Shown piece by piece: positions 37,301-52,300 of a stretch of 64,000 nt of DNA. Origin of the DNA: Gordionus sp. m RMFG-2023 (taxonomy: Eukaryota; Nematomorpha; Gordioida; Chordodea; Parachordodidae); assembly GCF_954871325.1 (NCBI RefSeq), contig NC_088776.1, forward strand, positions 34,148,508 to 34,212,507, given 5' to 3'. The notes under the pieces are model-generated. The model had not been told where the DNA came from. It worked only from the letters and a program-made list of their open reading frames with translations, and ran no database searches. Each line of letters starts with the position of its first letter. The first letter of the stretch is position 1. The translations under genes and the position numbers were made by a program.

Positions 37301-40300
37301 ACAGTTCTAGTTATCGTAATTAGGTGCAGTTCTAGTCGTTCTGTAAGTTAGTGTGGTTCCAGTTGTCTCAGTTATGTAGTAAGTTGTATGATTGTTAATG
37401 TAGTTAGAGGATAAGTAGTTGGATTAGTTCGTATAGTTCCAGGTTCTGTAATTTACTATAGTTATTATATAAATCGAACCGATATGAATATCCAAGCCAG
37501 AACGAACGAATATAAATTTATTTAAAAATATCTAGAACAGAACCATCCCTTTTAAATTTTTAAACTAAGAATCGGAATGTTAAACCGTTATCACATCGGT
37601 TCGACACTGCTAAATATATTTTAAAATTAAAATTTTGTTAACGGCAAATATATTTATTTTTTTTAAAATTTCCCTCTTCCCCCAACCAGTTTTAATTGCT
37701 GTGAAAATTGGCATGACCCCGTCAAGTGCAATTGGCTTAGGAGATGGATTAAGAAATGCGACGATGACAGTGAAACCTCTAATTGGATTGCTGCTAATAC
37801 CAAGGTTTAAAAACGAAAATTAAAAAAAAAGTAAGTTTAAAAAAGGAAAGAAACTTTTATTAATCAATAAAAAAAAGAGTACATCAGTTTGCAAAAATAA
37901 TGCCTCTAAAAATACTAGATCACTTTAAAATCATTTCTAATAAATAATAAAAGATAGAAAGATAATTAATTTTAAAAATCCATATTGCCCTTTACCTCTT
38001 AACAAAAAAAAACTAAAAATAGGAAAAATATATATGCAAAATATAGATTTTATAAATTACTATAACAAATTTTTATATAAGCTATTTTTATCTCTGAAAA
38101 GCTATTTGATTGTGCAAATAAATTATATACACACATTTATTGCACCACCGAGAAACAAAAACCAAGGAATACAACACTTATAATAATACTTGAAAAATAT
38201 CTATATGTAGGAATGCCCAAAATGCAACGTGACTATAGAGAAGGATGGCGGTTGCAATCACATGGTGTGCAAAAACAAGAGCTGCAAGGCCGATTTTTGC
38301 TGGGTTTGCCTCGGTCCCTGGGAACCCCACGGCTCTTCTTGGTACGCTTGTAATCGCTATGATGAAGACGATGCCCGCCGGGCCAGGGATTCCCAAGAAG
38401 TTAATAATATCTATTTACCTATTCTTTTATATGCCATATTATTTTTATATTTATCAATATCTTTTGATACTATCATCCTCCAATGTGCTAATACTAATGA
38501 GAGGGAATTAAAATGAAAAATCTTGGTTGAATCCATTTTAGAAATGTAAATTTTTTAAAATTTCATGCCGTAAAAATTTACCCTCTATACGTTTACTTTA
38601 TAAATATATGACTAAATAATTCCACAACAAATCAACAGGAAAAAGTATAAAATGAAAGGCAGTATTTTTTTCCTTGAATTTTTTTTATATAAGTTCATCT
38701 TAGTTCTCTACAATATAAAAAATTAGAATGAATTCTAAGGTTTTAAAGTTTTAATTGGGGACCCAGAGCAAGGGCATTCTTTCTCATTCCTGCCAAAAAA
38801 CATGATTTAAACAATAGTTAATTATTTTTATATTATATCTTTTGGAAAAATGTTATATATATCTTGCAATTAACCCTTTCGCGCCCGACATATTTCACGT
38901 GAACAAAAAATTTTTTTTTCTAAAACTGAGTTAAATAAGACGCAAATAACACATTTTAAACGTTTTTTATTTTAAAAAATGTATATATATATTAATTATA
39001 AAATGTTACCAATTGTCATCATTGGGATATTCATATGTAAAAAAATATACAATTTATTTTGAATGATAAGAAATAAAACAATTGCGATTTTTATTTAAAC
39101 ATAAAGATATTTTACATTTTAAACATTCAAATCTGGTATAACCATTTTTGCAATTCTTGCATCTTTGTCTGTGAGCCGCCGAGGGCCAATGCCCTATTTT
39201 ATCGAATCTAATATCTGGGATTGGATGAAAAATTTAATTTCTTTCTTTTTTTCAATCTTCAAATTAATTTTACCTTCTTTTCCATAATTTTCCTTTCCAG
39301 CCATCATTAATCCTTTAGTTATCCGAGCTTTAAACGCTAAAAGAGATATATATTTATCATCTTTCAGTTTGATGTGGCGTCTATAGAGTAACCACGAATT
39401 CACCACACAGGAATCTAATAAATGAAAGAAAATTCGCATGTAAAAGCGCTTCCATTTTATGTCAATTCTGTATAGTTCAATTAACATATCATGGAGATCC
39501 ACTCCGCCCATACCAGCATTATAATCTTGAATTATAGCCGGAATTTCGACATTAATAAAAGATTTTTCAGATACCGACCATCTTTTCGTTCGTGATGTGG
39601 GATTTATACCCATAAATGATGATAACGTGATAACCGATTTGTTATCAAACCATTTGCAAATTATAATATTATTATTAGAATCCACTTTATAATCAAGGGA
39701 CCCTCTTCCTTTTTTCTTTAAGATTTTATCATCGACCAGATGGCATCCTAATAATCGATTAGATCTAATGGTCCCCGACATGATAAAGCCATTATCTTTG
39801 AGCGCAACTGCTAAATTATATGAAGAAAAAAAGTTATCCATATGATTTTTATGTGGGGGAACAGTTTCTAATAGTCGTATAACAATATCTCCGCTAATTC
39901 CCATCAAAGTTTTTTTTATATTTGTGCATTTTCCTAAATATATTTCGAAATCATATAGCATTCCAGATGATCCACATAAAGCGAAAATTTTAATTCCCCA
40001 TTTATGCGGTTTTGAGCTAATATATTGTTTAAATTCACATCGCCCTTTGAAGGGGACTATCATTTCATCAATTGATAATTTTACCTCTAATTGAATCTTT
40101 CTGGTCTTAGTTTGAAAAGTTTATCGTAATTAGGCTGGCCCCTAAGGATTATATTATTATTATCATTAATATGAAAGTATTTTCTCAATTCCAAGAATCT
40201 GTTTCTTGTCATGCATTGAGAAATTTGAGGAATCACTCTCTCTATAGCCCAATATTGCCTTATTGATGGCAATTTAACAATGCCCGTATAAAGGTGAATT

Positions 40301-43300
40301 CCGAGAAATTTTTCAATTTCACTACTATTTGTATTTGTTGATTTGCCAGATAATTGAAAAGAATAAATATTCGTTTGCTCTACTAAATTTAATAATATCA
40401 TCGTCTATAAATTTTTTAAAATATTTGTAAGGCGAAATTTCCTTATCAGGTGGAAGCAAAAATTTTTGTTTAAATTCTATTATATTTATATAAATCCTTA
40501 TTTCGCCATAGGGTTTTCCTATTACTTGGGATAATATCATTATCATAATTTTCCAGTTCCAACCCAATATCTGGTAAAATATCATAGGTCATATTTAGAT
40601 CAACTACTGTGGCATTTTCAAAGTCATCATCCTTCTCAATATCTACATCAGATATATCTCCCTCTGGTATAATACATGTTGGGGTCATCTAAAAATTATT
40701 TATAAAATTTTTAAAAAAATATAAAATAAAATTTTCACTTTCTTAACTTTTTGCAAATATTATAGTGGCTTGCTAAATGGAAAATAGCCTATATTCAATT
40801 CTCACTATATCATATTTTCAATATTTAATTTTAAAAAATTTATGGAAAAAATTACATAAGAAAATCCCAATGTTACCAATTTGGATTTTCTTTTAAAAAT
40901 CATATAAAAAATAGTTATTGTTAATTTTTTTTTACTAAACATGAAATACTATTAATAATCTATCCTATAAATATTATTTACCTTTGATTTATATATATTT
41001 ATACAGAATGATAATCGATGTAATAGTGTAAAAATTTTGGCGCCTAAAATACCTAACTTTGAACTTATATTCTGATATAATAAAATAATAATTTTGACAG
41101 GTTAATGATAAAATATGAAAGAATAAATATTGTTTTGTAAATTAATGCGTCTAAATAGCGACCATTCGTTTTTTAAATATAAAAATTAATTGATTAAAAA
41201 TTTTGATGACAAATGATCTCGCTGGGCGCGAAAGGGTTAATAATTATATACCATTTAAGTAAAATGTATAGAATCAAGATAAGAATTAAACGAGAAACAA
41301 ATTATTTTAAATAGTTATTTAGATGTATTATTTGTTATTGAACCTCATTTAATATATTCTTAATTTTTTTATACGAGTTTATATTTAAACTAGATGATAG
41401 CCCGTCAATAATAACAGGGAATCAGAATTTTCTCCTTTATTCGATGATGGTTGAATAATAATTTCTACCTTTATTTGATGATGGGTGGATCAGAAATTTT
41501 TCTTTGAGATGTATTCAAAAATTTATATTTATTTTGTTGAAGATTCTAAAATTTTCCATTATTTTTAAAAAATAGATTAATGAAGTATATATTTAGTACC
41601 TTTAATTTATCTACACAATAAAAAATCTTATTAATGAAATTTTTATTCATTTGTTTTTGTAATTAAACCTAAAAAATATATTCTTGCTAGATGAGAGTTT
41701 TGTATAACTCATTCTCAAATTAATATCCCCCCCCCCATCTATCAAGGATATATTTTTTAGATTATAAATTTACAAATACAAAAATTTAGTTTAAAAGATT
41801 TTTTATTGTGCACACAAATTGAAGATACTAAATATATCTTTCATTAACTTTATAAAAATACTGAAAAATTTTAATTAAGCCCCTCTCATAAAAATAAAAA
41901 TAAATTTCTCAAACCTCGTGATATGGGAAAATTTCTGATTCATCCATATTCTGTTTCCCCATCATTTGACGGGTTATCAGCTATTATAATATATTCCATT
42001 CGCTTGTTAATTAATCCTTTAAAAGGATCGAATCCCGATCACTACCTTTTCAAAAAAAGGGATCCAAATCCAGGATCGACCTTATTTTTAAAAAAGGATT
42101 ATGATCCTTTTCTTATTTTAGATAAGTTTCTGAAGAAAATCTATACTCGATGCAAAATTAATTTACATAAAAATAAACTAAATAGTGTAAATTTATTGTA
42201 ATAGAATAGTTTAACAATATTAATATATTTATTATAATCAAAATTAGCCTTTAAATATAAAAAATTCTAAATTTTCATCATTCAAGCATCCGCGGTTTTT
42301 ATTAACAACATATTTAGCTTTAAATTCCACAGGAGCGCTTGAAAGCAAAGGTGTTACATTTTTTTGAATTTAAATCAGTATTCAAATATTATTTGAATTA
42401 TCATTATAAAAAAAATATCAGGGGTAAGCGTATTTTTCGAAGAATTTCTTCCAAAGACAGTATCAGTTTTATCGATACAATCATTTGAATAAGCATCTGC
42501 ATGTGGTAGTTTTCAATGGGTAATTAGCCTTTTTTTCTCAACAGATTTTTTGGTGGATTAATATAAGCTTAAATTTTGGGTGAATATTGCTCTTTATGCT
42601 ACTGTCCTAGCACAGTGAAGGAAATCTATATTTTAAGGAATGTTAATTAACATTACTATACCAGCTGATAAAAAGGTAAACGGTTCTCATTTATATTTGT
42701 CACTTCAATAACTGTATCTGTATTTTCTTCTAGATCTATAATAGAAATTAGTAAATTTCTAAAAATAATGTATTTTATTTTTAATTCAATTAATAAAACT
42801 TGTAGGTTGTAAATCAAATTCGTAAATGTTGTCTTGATAAAATTTACGAGAAAAATATTTAATATAGCATAGGATGCTAGAATATGATGGAGATAAAATT
42901 TTTTAAAAAAATAACATTTTATTTTAAAAATTTTTATTTTATTTATATACTTTTTAAGTAAAAAAATATTTATATAAATTAGTATTATAATAAAATGATC
43001 TCGATCTCAATCCTTAATTTAAGATAAAATCATAAATCCGAGTAAAATGCCAAAATTAGGATCGATTCCAGGATCGCCGATCCTGTAACAACTGATTGTA
43101 TTTATAATAATAAATAGATGGTAAATATTTTATATATTTAACCCGAGCCGGGTATTTAAAAAAAATTTAGGACTGGCGTGGGTATTTTCGGAAATTTTTT
43201 TTAGATCCAATCCGATTATTTAAGAAAAAGTATTTTTTGAAAAATTTAATGCCCAACCCTGCTATTTAAAAAATAATTTAACCCCAGTCTGGATATATTT

Positions 43301-46300
43301 TTAAAAAATACAGCTTGCCTCGTGTACCTGGGCTTAGGGCTGGGTCTGCAGGTCTCTGATATAGCTGTAATACATAAAACAAAATTATATTCATTTATAA
43401 GCATTAATATTATTTCCTATAAATCTTTTTAAATATAAACTATTAATCGATCCTTTTAAAAAGATCGATTCACATCTTCAAAAAAAGAGGATCGAAATTC
43501 AGGATCGACCTTTTTTAAAAAAGGATCGCGATCACGATTCTTTTCTTATTAATATTTCTGTAGGAAATTACTGATCGATGCGAAATTAATTAAATATGGT
43601 ATAAATTTATTGTAATTGAATAATATAAGATGATAACAATTAGAATATATTTATTTAAATTAAAATTAGCCTTTAATAATAAAAATTTTTCTAAAAATTA
43701 AATAAATAAAACTTGTAGGCTCTAAATTTCGTTCTAGATAAAATTTAGAAAATTGCTGAAATATAGAATATGGTGGAATGGAAGTTGATAAAATATGATG
43801 TAGATAGATATTTTTTTAAAAAAATTATATTTATATTTAATTTTCAAAATTTTATTTTATTTATTCCTTTTTAAGTAAAAAATTAATTTTTAAAAGGATC
43901 GGATCGAATATTAAAAAAAATGAACTCGGATTTTGATCATAAATCCGGGAAAATTGATAAATTTATTCGAATCCAGGATTGGCTATATTTTGATTCGATC
44001 CTTTAACAACTGATATTAATATACACTAGAGAACTTCAATCCTTACCTGTAGTTGTTTTTTGTGTTTAACAACATATAATTTGGTTAAGGCCTTGTATTT
44101 AAAAAAATAAATAAAAACAGGATTGGGAAACCTTAGTGAAAAATTAAAACTAGGCTGGACAAGGCAATCAAATTTTCAGGCTGAATCTTAGAATTTTGCC
44201 ATTTGCAGCTACTCTTATAAATATGAAAAATGAACATTTTATAAATATAAATGTTCCATTTTTAAGGAAAGTATGAAATAAAATGGCAGGATTCAATATA
44301 AATTGTTATGCCAACATTAAAAATTCATGTTAAAAAATTTCAAGTTATGCTAAAAATTTTCTTGAAGTTATACAAATTCTTTCATCCAACACTTAATTGA
44401 CTTGGCATACCTTGAAATAAAAATGTACCTTTTGCAAAACATTATTTCAAAAAAAAAGTATTCTTATATTGTCGCTACCAGAATTAAATTTTTCATCCTG
44501 ATCAACTATTTTTTTGATATAATACTTAATTCCTAGATTTATAGAGCATTTACATTTATAATAGATATATTTAAGAAATTACATTACATTAGAACTTTGA
44601 AATCAATATAAATTATAAATAGTTATAATTTTGAATATATATAGTAAATTAATAAATTTAATCAAAAACATATATGGAACAATAAACAGAATAATCAACA
44701 TATATTCATTTTCATAAAATTTGTATGACTGGGTCATTCCATGACAAATCAACCACGATTCAGCCGACCCCTTTCAATTTTTTAAAATTTGGTAAGTAAT
44801 GTAAGATGAATGTAAAGAAATATCCAAATTTAGCCTCCTAACATTTTATATTTGTGGATATATTAGGGTTCGAAGTGTCAAATATTCTTGCCATTATCTG
44901 CCTTCATTCAATTAAACATCTGAAAAACTACACAATTGTAAATTACAAATTGGATATCAAAGATGACGTACAATGTATATACTTTGATAAAAAAAATTTA
45001 TTTTTGATTTTTCAAATATCCGGCCATTTTATATAATATATAAGAACTAAAAACAATTTTTTGGAAATAATATCACCTTAAATTTTTATAAAAATTTAGT
45101 AGACATTAATTTATAAAATTCTAGCGATTAAAAGTGCTGATGAAGTAAAGGTAATCTTTTTACATCTTAAACAACCTTTTTAGTCCTTTTAATATCATCA
45201 ATACCGGATATTATTATTCCAAAAAAATCTAACTATCGTCAACCCATTCACAGCCACTATAATTTAACTCATGAATTCTAGGAAATTTCTATAAAGTTAT
45301 TTTTAATATCTATATTATAATTTTACTATATTCAATAAATAATATATTATGGAATAAAAAAAAACTTTATTGACTTTATATTGTCAAAAAATATAATTTT
45401 AGCTAATTAATTTACTACATATTTTTAATTTGAAAATAAATAGAAAAATATTATTTTTAATTTAGGAATAAATTTTATTCAAAATGCTTGCAATAGTTTT
45501 GGTTATAAAATGATCTATAATATACATAGTGTTTATAATAGTAAAGTTAATGAAAAGCGAAAAATGACCAAGCAGAGCCACTTTGAATCCTATATCTCCA
45601 ATAGGCCAAAATTTTGGATTCACCAATTACACTTCATTTACCTATATGCAAAATTATATCTCTGAGAGGGTCGGCTTGTAACATGTTTGATTTTAAATGG
45701 AATGACCCTATAATTCTTTCTTTCTAGAACCTGAACCAAACCTAAATATCAAAGGTTCGACATTCTTCTTGTACAAACATTTTATCTTCAAAATAAAATA
45801 TCAATATTTTTTTAAAATTTACCTCATTTGTTTAGAAGTCTAGGGCCGCTCTCCAACGATACCTCTTTTATTGCAATCGATATATGAATCACATGCAGAG
45901 CTTGAAATTCGAACACAAGGTATAATATACAATTTTTCTTTTATGTAAATGAGAGATGGAATCGAGACAAATTTTTAGAGGTAGATCTAGTTGATATTAT
46001 CTCATTAATAAATTTTTTTTAATTGTACATATTAAGACAAACCTTATAGCTACTTTATACATAGAACCAATGTCAATCTTCTCGAGCAGACACGAATGGG
46101 TTGTTGTGAAGCCCTGCATTCACCTACGCCGAAATGTCCAATTTCATATATCTTTAAAATTGATATTGGTATTGGTTCTTTGTAAAAAGTCGATGTGTAG
46201 TTGGTTTCAAGCATTCCCCTATTTGAGACAATTCGATCAATTTTTTTTTTGTTTCATGTCTATTTTCTGCCATATCTGTTGTTTTAAGAGAGAGAAGGGA

Positions 46301-49300
46301 ATTCGACTAGCAGGTAATGTGCAAAATATTTGAATCTTTACTTATTTTAACGCTATATAATATTTAAATTGGGCCTCCAATAAAACGAATTGAATAATAA
46401 AATATTCGTTAATTTAGTAATCGTACGAATTTGATTAGATTTATTTTAGGATTGTTATTATTTTAGTTATAGCATAACACAAAATAAGATATAATTAAGA
46501 TGAGAGAAATTAATAAATATAAACAATTAATCCCTTTCTTTTTATAGTTAATTTTAAATAATTAGTAAATATTTATATTTTCCTAAATATGTACGATATG
46601 TATATTAGCGTCTCACTTTCGTTTTGTTCCGATTTAAGATTTCTATAACTTCCAAATGTTTTGATTTGATGTTGGAAATAAAATAAGTTAATTCAGGCAT
46701 TATCAACAATTTAACACTGTCAACAAAATTAAAATATTTGATTATTAATGGCCTGCCTAATAATTTAAAATTTTGATAAAACAGAATATTTACGAAAAAT
46801 ATAAAGTTATTATTCATTAGTTATTTTATTCATATACAAATTTCGTAAATTTTTATCGCGAATTACTAGTGTTGTTAAGCGACTCGATTTTAGCCGATTT
46901 TTAAAAACGGCTAAGTCAATATTATAGCCAGATAAATATTGCATAAACCTAGAGATTTCTCTAATAGATCTCCAATATATGAGCCATATATGAGTAAAAT
47001 CCTTAGGCTTGTATAATATTCTTCAGGATAAAACATTGAGTTAGCCGTTTTTAAAATTCGGCTCAAATCGAGCCATTTAACAACACTACGAATAACGAAT
47101 GATTTTTCGAGTAGGCCATTACATCGTTTTGATAATATTATCTGGTATGGGTCATTCCATGTCAAATGAGCAAAAAAAATGAGATTTTCGGCCGATCCCC
47201 TTCGATTTTTTTAAAATTTAGTAAGCAAAGAATGGTTAATGTAGTTAAGAAATAGCCAAAATTTTAGCCTCGTAACATTTATATTTTTGGAGATATTAGG
47301 GTTCAAAGTGGCAAAAATGACGTATTTTTACCATTATCTGCCTTCATTCAATTAAGCATATCTTAAAAACTATCTAATTGTAAATAACAAATTTAATATC
47401 AAAATTACATACAAAGATTCTACTTTTAGATATAAAAAAAAAATTTTTTTTTTCAATTTCCGGCCATTTTATTAAATATATAAGGACTAAAAACGATTTT
47501 TTAGAAATTATACGACCTTCAATTTTTTTAAAAAATTTAGTAGACAACACTGAACTCTTCCTTTATATTTATAAAAAAAAATTGGTCTGGGACGTGGCCA
47601 TCTTCATTCTCAAAATCGATAAAAATGTTTAGAAAAGTGTATAAATATTTTCGCGAAAGGGGGCGTCTTTGCATAAATTTATATTTAAATCTGTTTTTAA
47701 TGGTTTTTCTTAGACTATTTGATATAATTTAAAGGAGTATTTATCTTGTAAGTGAAAAAAACAATAAATGGGGCTTTCAGGGTATGACTAAATACTGAAT
47801 TGCTAAAATGAATTGCTAAAAAGCAATTAATCATAATCAATCAAAATTTTATTATGTATATTTTATTTAATGAAAATTTTTAAAACTTTTTTTAAAATAT
47901 ACTTAAATTATTTTTTTATTAAATGAAGGATACAGATTAAATATCATATAATATATATTTTATTTTGAGTTAATATTATTATAAAAGAAATATTTTCATA
48001 GCTTATTAAAACATAAATAAATTATTTTAAATTTTAAAAATTAACAAATATATATCCGTAAGAGGGCGTTATATGCGTAAATATGTAAGTATCATTTTAG
48101 GAAACCGGAATCATGATTGGATAGCGCTTTTTTTATATTTGGGTATATATACATATGAAAAACCTAAAAATTAAAAAAAAAATTTAGGTTTCTTTGATGT
48201 TTAATTTATGAGTAGGTTTAGAATAGTAAAATAATGGAAATTTTCTAAGGTAAATATTGCTGGCGTTATTTATCAAAATCTCTTAATTTTTGTTTTATAT
48301 GTGTATATTTACGTGCTAAGCATTATCCTAAAAAATTTTTTGAAAATATTATGATTTGACCGAATGCCGAGCTTAAAACCGACCACTTACTAAATATTCG
48401 ATTGACCAAATTTACTAGTAATACAATTTGAAAAATGTTGATTTTCGTTTTATATATCTATAAATACGTATAAAACATAATCCCAAAAAAATATTTTAAA
48501 AATATCGCTATTTGGCGGATAACCGACTCGTAACCGACCCAATGACTAAATACTGAATTGCTGGCGTTTTAAATCAAAATATCTTAATTTTTGTTTTATA
48601 TGTGTATATTTACGTGCTAAGCATTATCCTAAAAAATTTTTTGAAAATATTATGATTTGACCGAATGCCGAGCTTAAAACCGACCACTTACTAAATATTC
48701 GATTGACCAAATTTACTAGTAATACAATTTGAAAAATGTTGATTTTCGTTTTATATATCTATAAATACGTATAAAACATAATCCCAAAAAATATTTTAAA
48801 AATATCGCTATTTGGCGGATAACCGACTCGTAACCGACCCAATGACTAAATACTGAATTGCTGGCGTTTTAAATCAAAATATCTTAATTTTTGTTTTATA
48901 TGTGTATATTTACGTGCTAAGCATTATCCTAAAAAATTTTTTGAAAATAATTTGATTTGACCGATTGCCGAGCTCAAAACCGACCACTTACTAAATATTC
49001 GATTGACCAAATTTACTAGTAATATAATTTGAAAAATGTTGATTTTCGTATTATATGTCTATAAATACGTGTAAAACATAATTCTAAAAAATATTTTTAA
49101 AATATCTCTATTTGGCGGATAACCAACTCGTAGCCCACCCAATGACTAAATAATGAATTGCTGGCTTTTTAAATCAAAATATCTTAATTTTTGTTTTATA
49201 CGTGTATATTTACGTGCTAAGCATTATCCTAAAAAATCTTTTGAAAATAATTTGATTTGACCGATTGTCGAGCTTAAAACCGACTACTTACTAAATATTC

Positions 49301-52300
49301 GATTGACCAAATTTACTAGTAATACAATTTGAAAAATGTTGATTTTCGTTTTGTATATCTATAAATACGTATAAAACATAATCCCAAAAAATATTTTTAA
49401 AATATCGCTATTTGGCGGATAACCGACCCAATGACTAAATACTGAATTGCTGGCGTTTTAAATCAAAATATCTTAATTTTTGTTTTATACGTGTATATTT
49501 ACGTGCTAAGCATTATCCTAAAAAATTTTTTGAAAATAATTTGATTTGACTGATTGCCGAGCTTAAAACCGACTACTTACTAAATATTCGATTGACCAAA
49601 TTTACTATAAATTCTTAGTTATAAATTTATATAATTTTTGTATTAACACTTAAAATTTATGCAATACTATATGCTAAAGTATTTTTATTTTTATATAATA
49701 AATAAAATCTATAATACTCTCTAAAAATGTGTTATGTGCAAATATTTCAGATAATTTTAATTGTCTAAGAGATAAGCAATTGAGATTCAAAAAAGGGGCG
49801 TTTAAACCCCCTCCCCATGATTATATTCTTTCTAATATTTTTTTATTTTCCTTTATTATTTATATTCGAAATTAATATATTTTCCTGAATATTTTAAAAA
49901 TATTTGGCATTATTTTAAAAATAAAAAAATTTGAGTTAGAAGTATATAAAAAATAATAAACAAATAAATAAATACTTTTAAATAATAGCCGTTAAAATTT
50001 AAAATTGTTTTATAATTATAAATCATATTTTTGCTATTAAAATGTCTGATCTGTTCTCAAAGTTTTTATTTTGGTAAAATATATATTTAATAATATATTT
50101 TAAAATTTTATTATAGGTTAAAGGAAACGTTTATCCGCCAAATAGCGATATTTTAAAAATATTTTTTGGGATTATGTTTTACACGTATTTATAGATATAT
50201 AAAACGAAAATCAACATTTTTCAAATTATATTACTAGTAAATTTGGTCAATCGAATATTTAGTAAGTAGTCGGTTTTAAGCTCGGCAATCGGTCAAATCA
50301 AATTATTTTCAAAAGATTTTTTAGGATAATGCTTAGCACGTAAATATACACGTATAAAACAAAAATTAAGATATTTTGATTTAAAACGCCAGCAATTCAT
50401 TATTTAGTCATTGGGTGGGCTACGAGTTGGTTATCCGCCAAATAGAGATATTTTAAAAATATTTTTTAGAATTATGTTTTACACGTATTTATAGACATAT
50501 AATACGAAAATCAACATTTTTCAAATTATATTACTAGTAAATTTGGTCAATCGAATATTTAGTAAGTGGTCGGTTTTGAGCTCGGCAATCGGTCAAATCA
50601 AATTATTTTCAAAAATTTTTTTAGGATAATGCTTAGCACGTAAATATACACATATAAAACAAAAATTAAGATATTTTGATTTAAAACGCCAGCAATTCAG
50701 TATTTAGTCATTGGGTCGGTTACGAGTCGGTTATCCGCCAAATAGCGATATTTTTAAAATATTTTTTGGGATTATGTTTTATACGTATTTATAGATATAT
50801 AAAACGAAAATCAACATTTTTCAAATTGTATTACTAGTAAATTTGGTCAATCGAATATTTAGTAAGTGGTCGGTTTTAAGCTCGGCATTCGGTCAAATCA
50901 TAATATTTTCAAAAAATTTTTAGGATAATGCTTAGCACGTAAATATACACATATAAAACAAAAATTAAGATATTTTGATTTAAAACGCCAGCAATTCAGT
51001 ATTTAGTCATTGGGTCGGTTACGAGTCGGTTATCCGCCAAATAGCGATATTTTTAAAATATTTTTTGGGATTATGTTTTATACGTATTTATAGATATACA
51101 AAACGAAAATCAACATTTTTCAAATTGTATTACTAGTAAATTTGGTCAATCGAATATTTAGTAAGTAGTCGGTTTTAAGCTCGACAATCGGTCAAATCAA
51201 ATTATTTTCAAAAGATTTTTTAGGATAATGCTTAGCACGTAAATATACACGTATAAAACAAAAATTAAGATATTTTGATTTAAAAAGCCAGCAATTCATT
51301 ATTTAGTCATTGGGTGGGCTACGAGTTGGTTATCCGCCAAATAGCGATATTTTTAAAATATTTTTTGGGATTATGTTTTATACGTATTTATAGATATATA
51401 AAACGAAAATCAACATTTTTCAAATTGTATTACTAGTAAATTTGGTCAATCGAATATTTAGTAAGTGGTCGGTTTTAAGCTCGGCATTCGGTCAAATCAT
51501 AATATTTTCAAAAAATTTTTTAGGATAATGCTTAGCACGTAAATATACACATATAAAACAAAAATTAAGAGATTTTGATAAATAACGCCAGCAATATTTA
51601 CCTTAGAAAATTTCCATTATTTTACTATTCTAAACCTACTCATAAATTAAACATCAAAGAAACCTAAATTTTTTTTTTAATTTTTAGGTTTTTCATATGT
51701 ATATATACCCAAATATAAAAAAAGCGCTATCCAATCATGATTCCGGTTTCCTAAAATGATACTTACATATTTACGCATATAACGCCCTCTTACGGATATA
51801 TATTTGTTAATTTTTAAAATTTAAAATAATTTATTTATGTTTTAATAAGCTATGAAAATATTTCTTTTATAATAATATTAACCCATTAATGGTCAAGATT
51901 TTTCTAGTGGATAAAAATGCTCAATTTTTTCAAATTATATTGATTAATGCTCAAATATGATATTCTAAAAAAATCAGCCAAAAAAAATAATCAATAGAAA
52001 ATCTAGCCTGGTGCATATATGCACCGTTAACCATTAAGAGGTTAAAAAAGATAAAAATTATATAAAATACTATAAGATCAAAAAACAACAAATATCTTTA
52101 TTCTTTTTTTGTAATTTATAATAAAAACGAGAAAATGTTTATATATTATGAAAATCCTTGAAACATATGGAGTGCGATTTGACATGTTTGGCACATATAT
52201 CTTGAGTGCGTATAACAATATCTGCATCTTCGTCTTTTTCCATCTATAATTTTGGATAAATAATGTCCAGATGAATCAATAGGGTTTTCACACTGTAATG

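Noticed and set aside
42335-42500. Frame beginning [11 protein letters not shown] after CCACAG, considered as the ARIH1 exon following DSQE
   Set aside because: It lacks the [10 protein letters not shown] block and lies inside a repeat. The exon at 45836 fits fully.
44854-45036. Plus-strand frame [15 protein letters not shown]...
   Set aside because: It falls within the subterminal repeat shared by element A and its short relative, so it is repeat sequence, not a conserved protein.
46070-46333. Plus-strand frame [15 protein letters not shown]... ending before a GT, considered as an ARIH1 exon
   Set aside because: It matches no part of ARIH1. The exon expected between 38399 and 59299 was found at 45836-45919 with exact phase.
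51882-52040. A separate 160-bp MITE at the left end of piggyBac C (TTAA...CCATTAAGAGGTTAA)
   Set aside because: The same internal terminus-like string occurs at the equivalent place in the relic at 12760-13809, so it belongs to the family's subterminal region.
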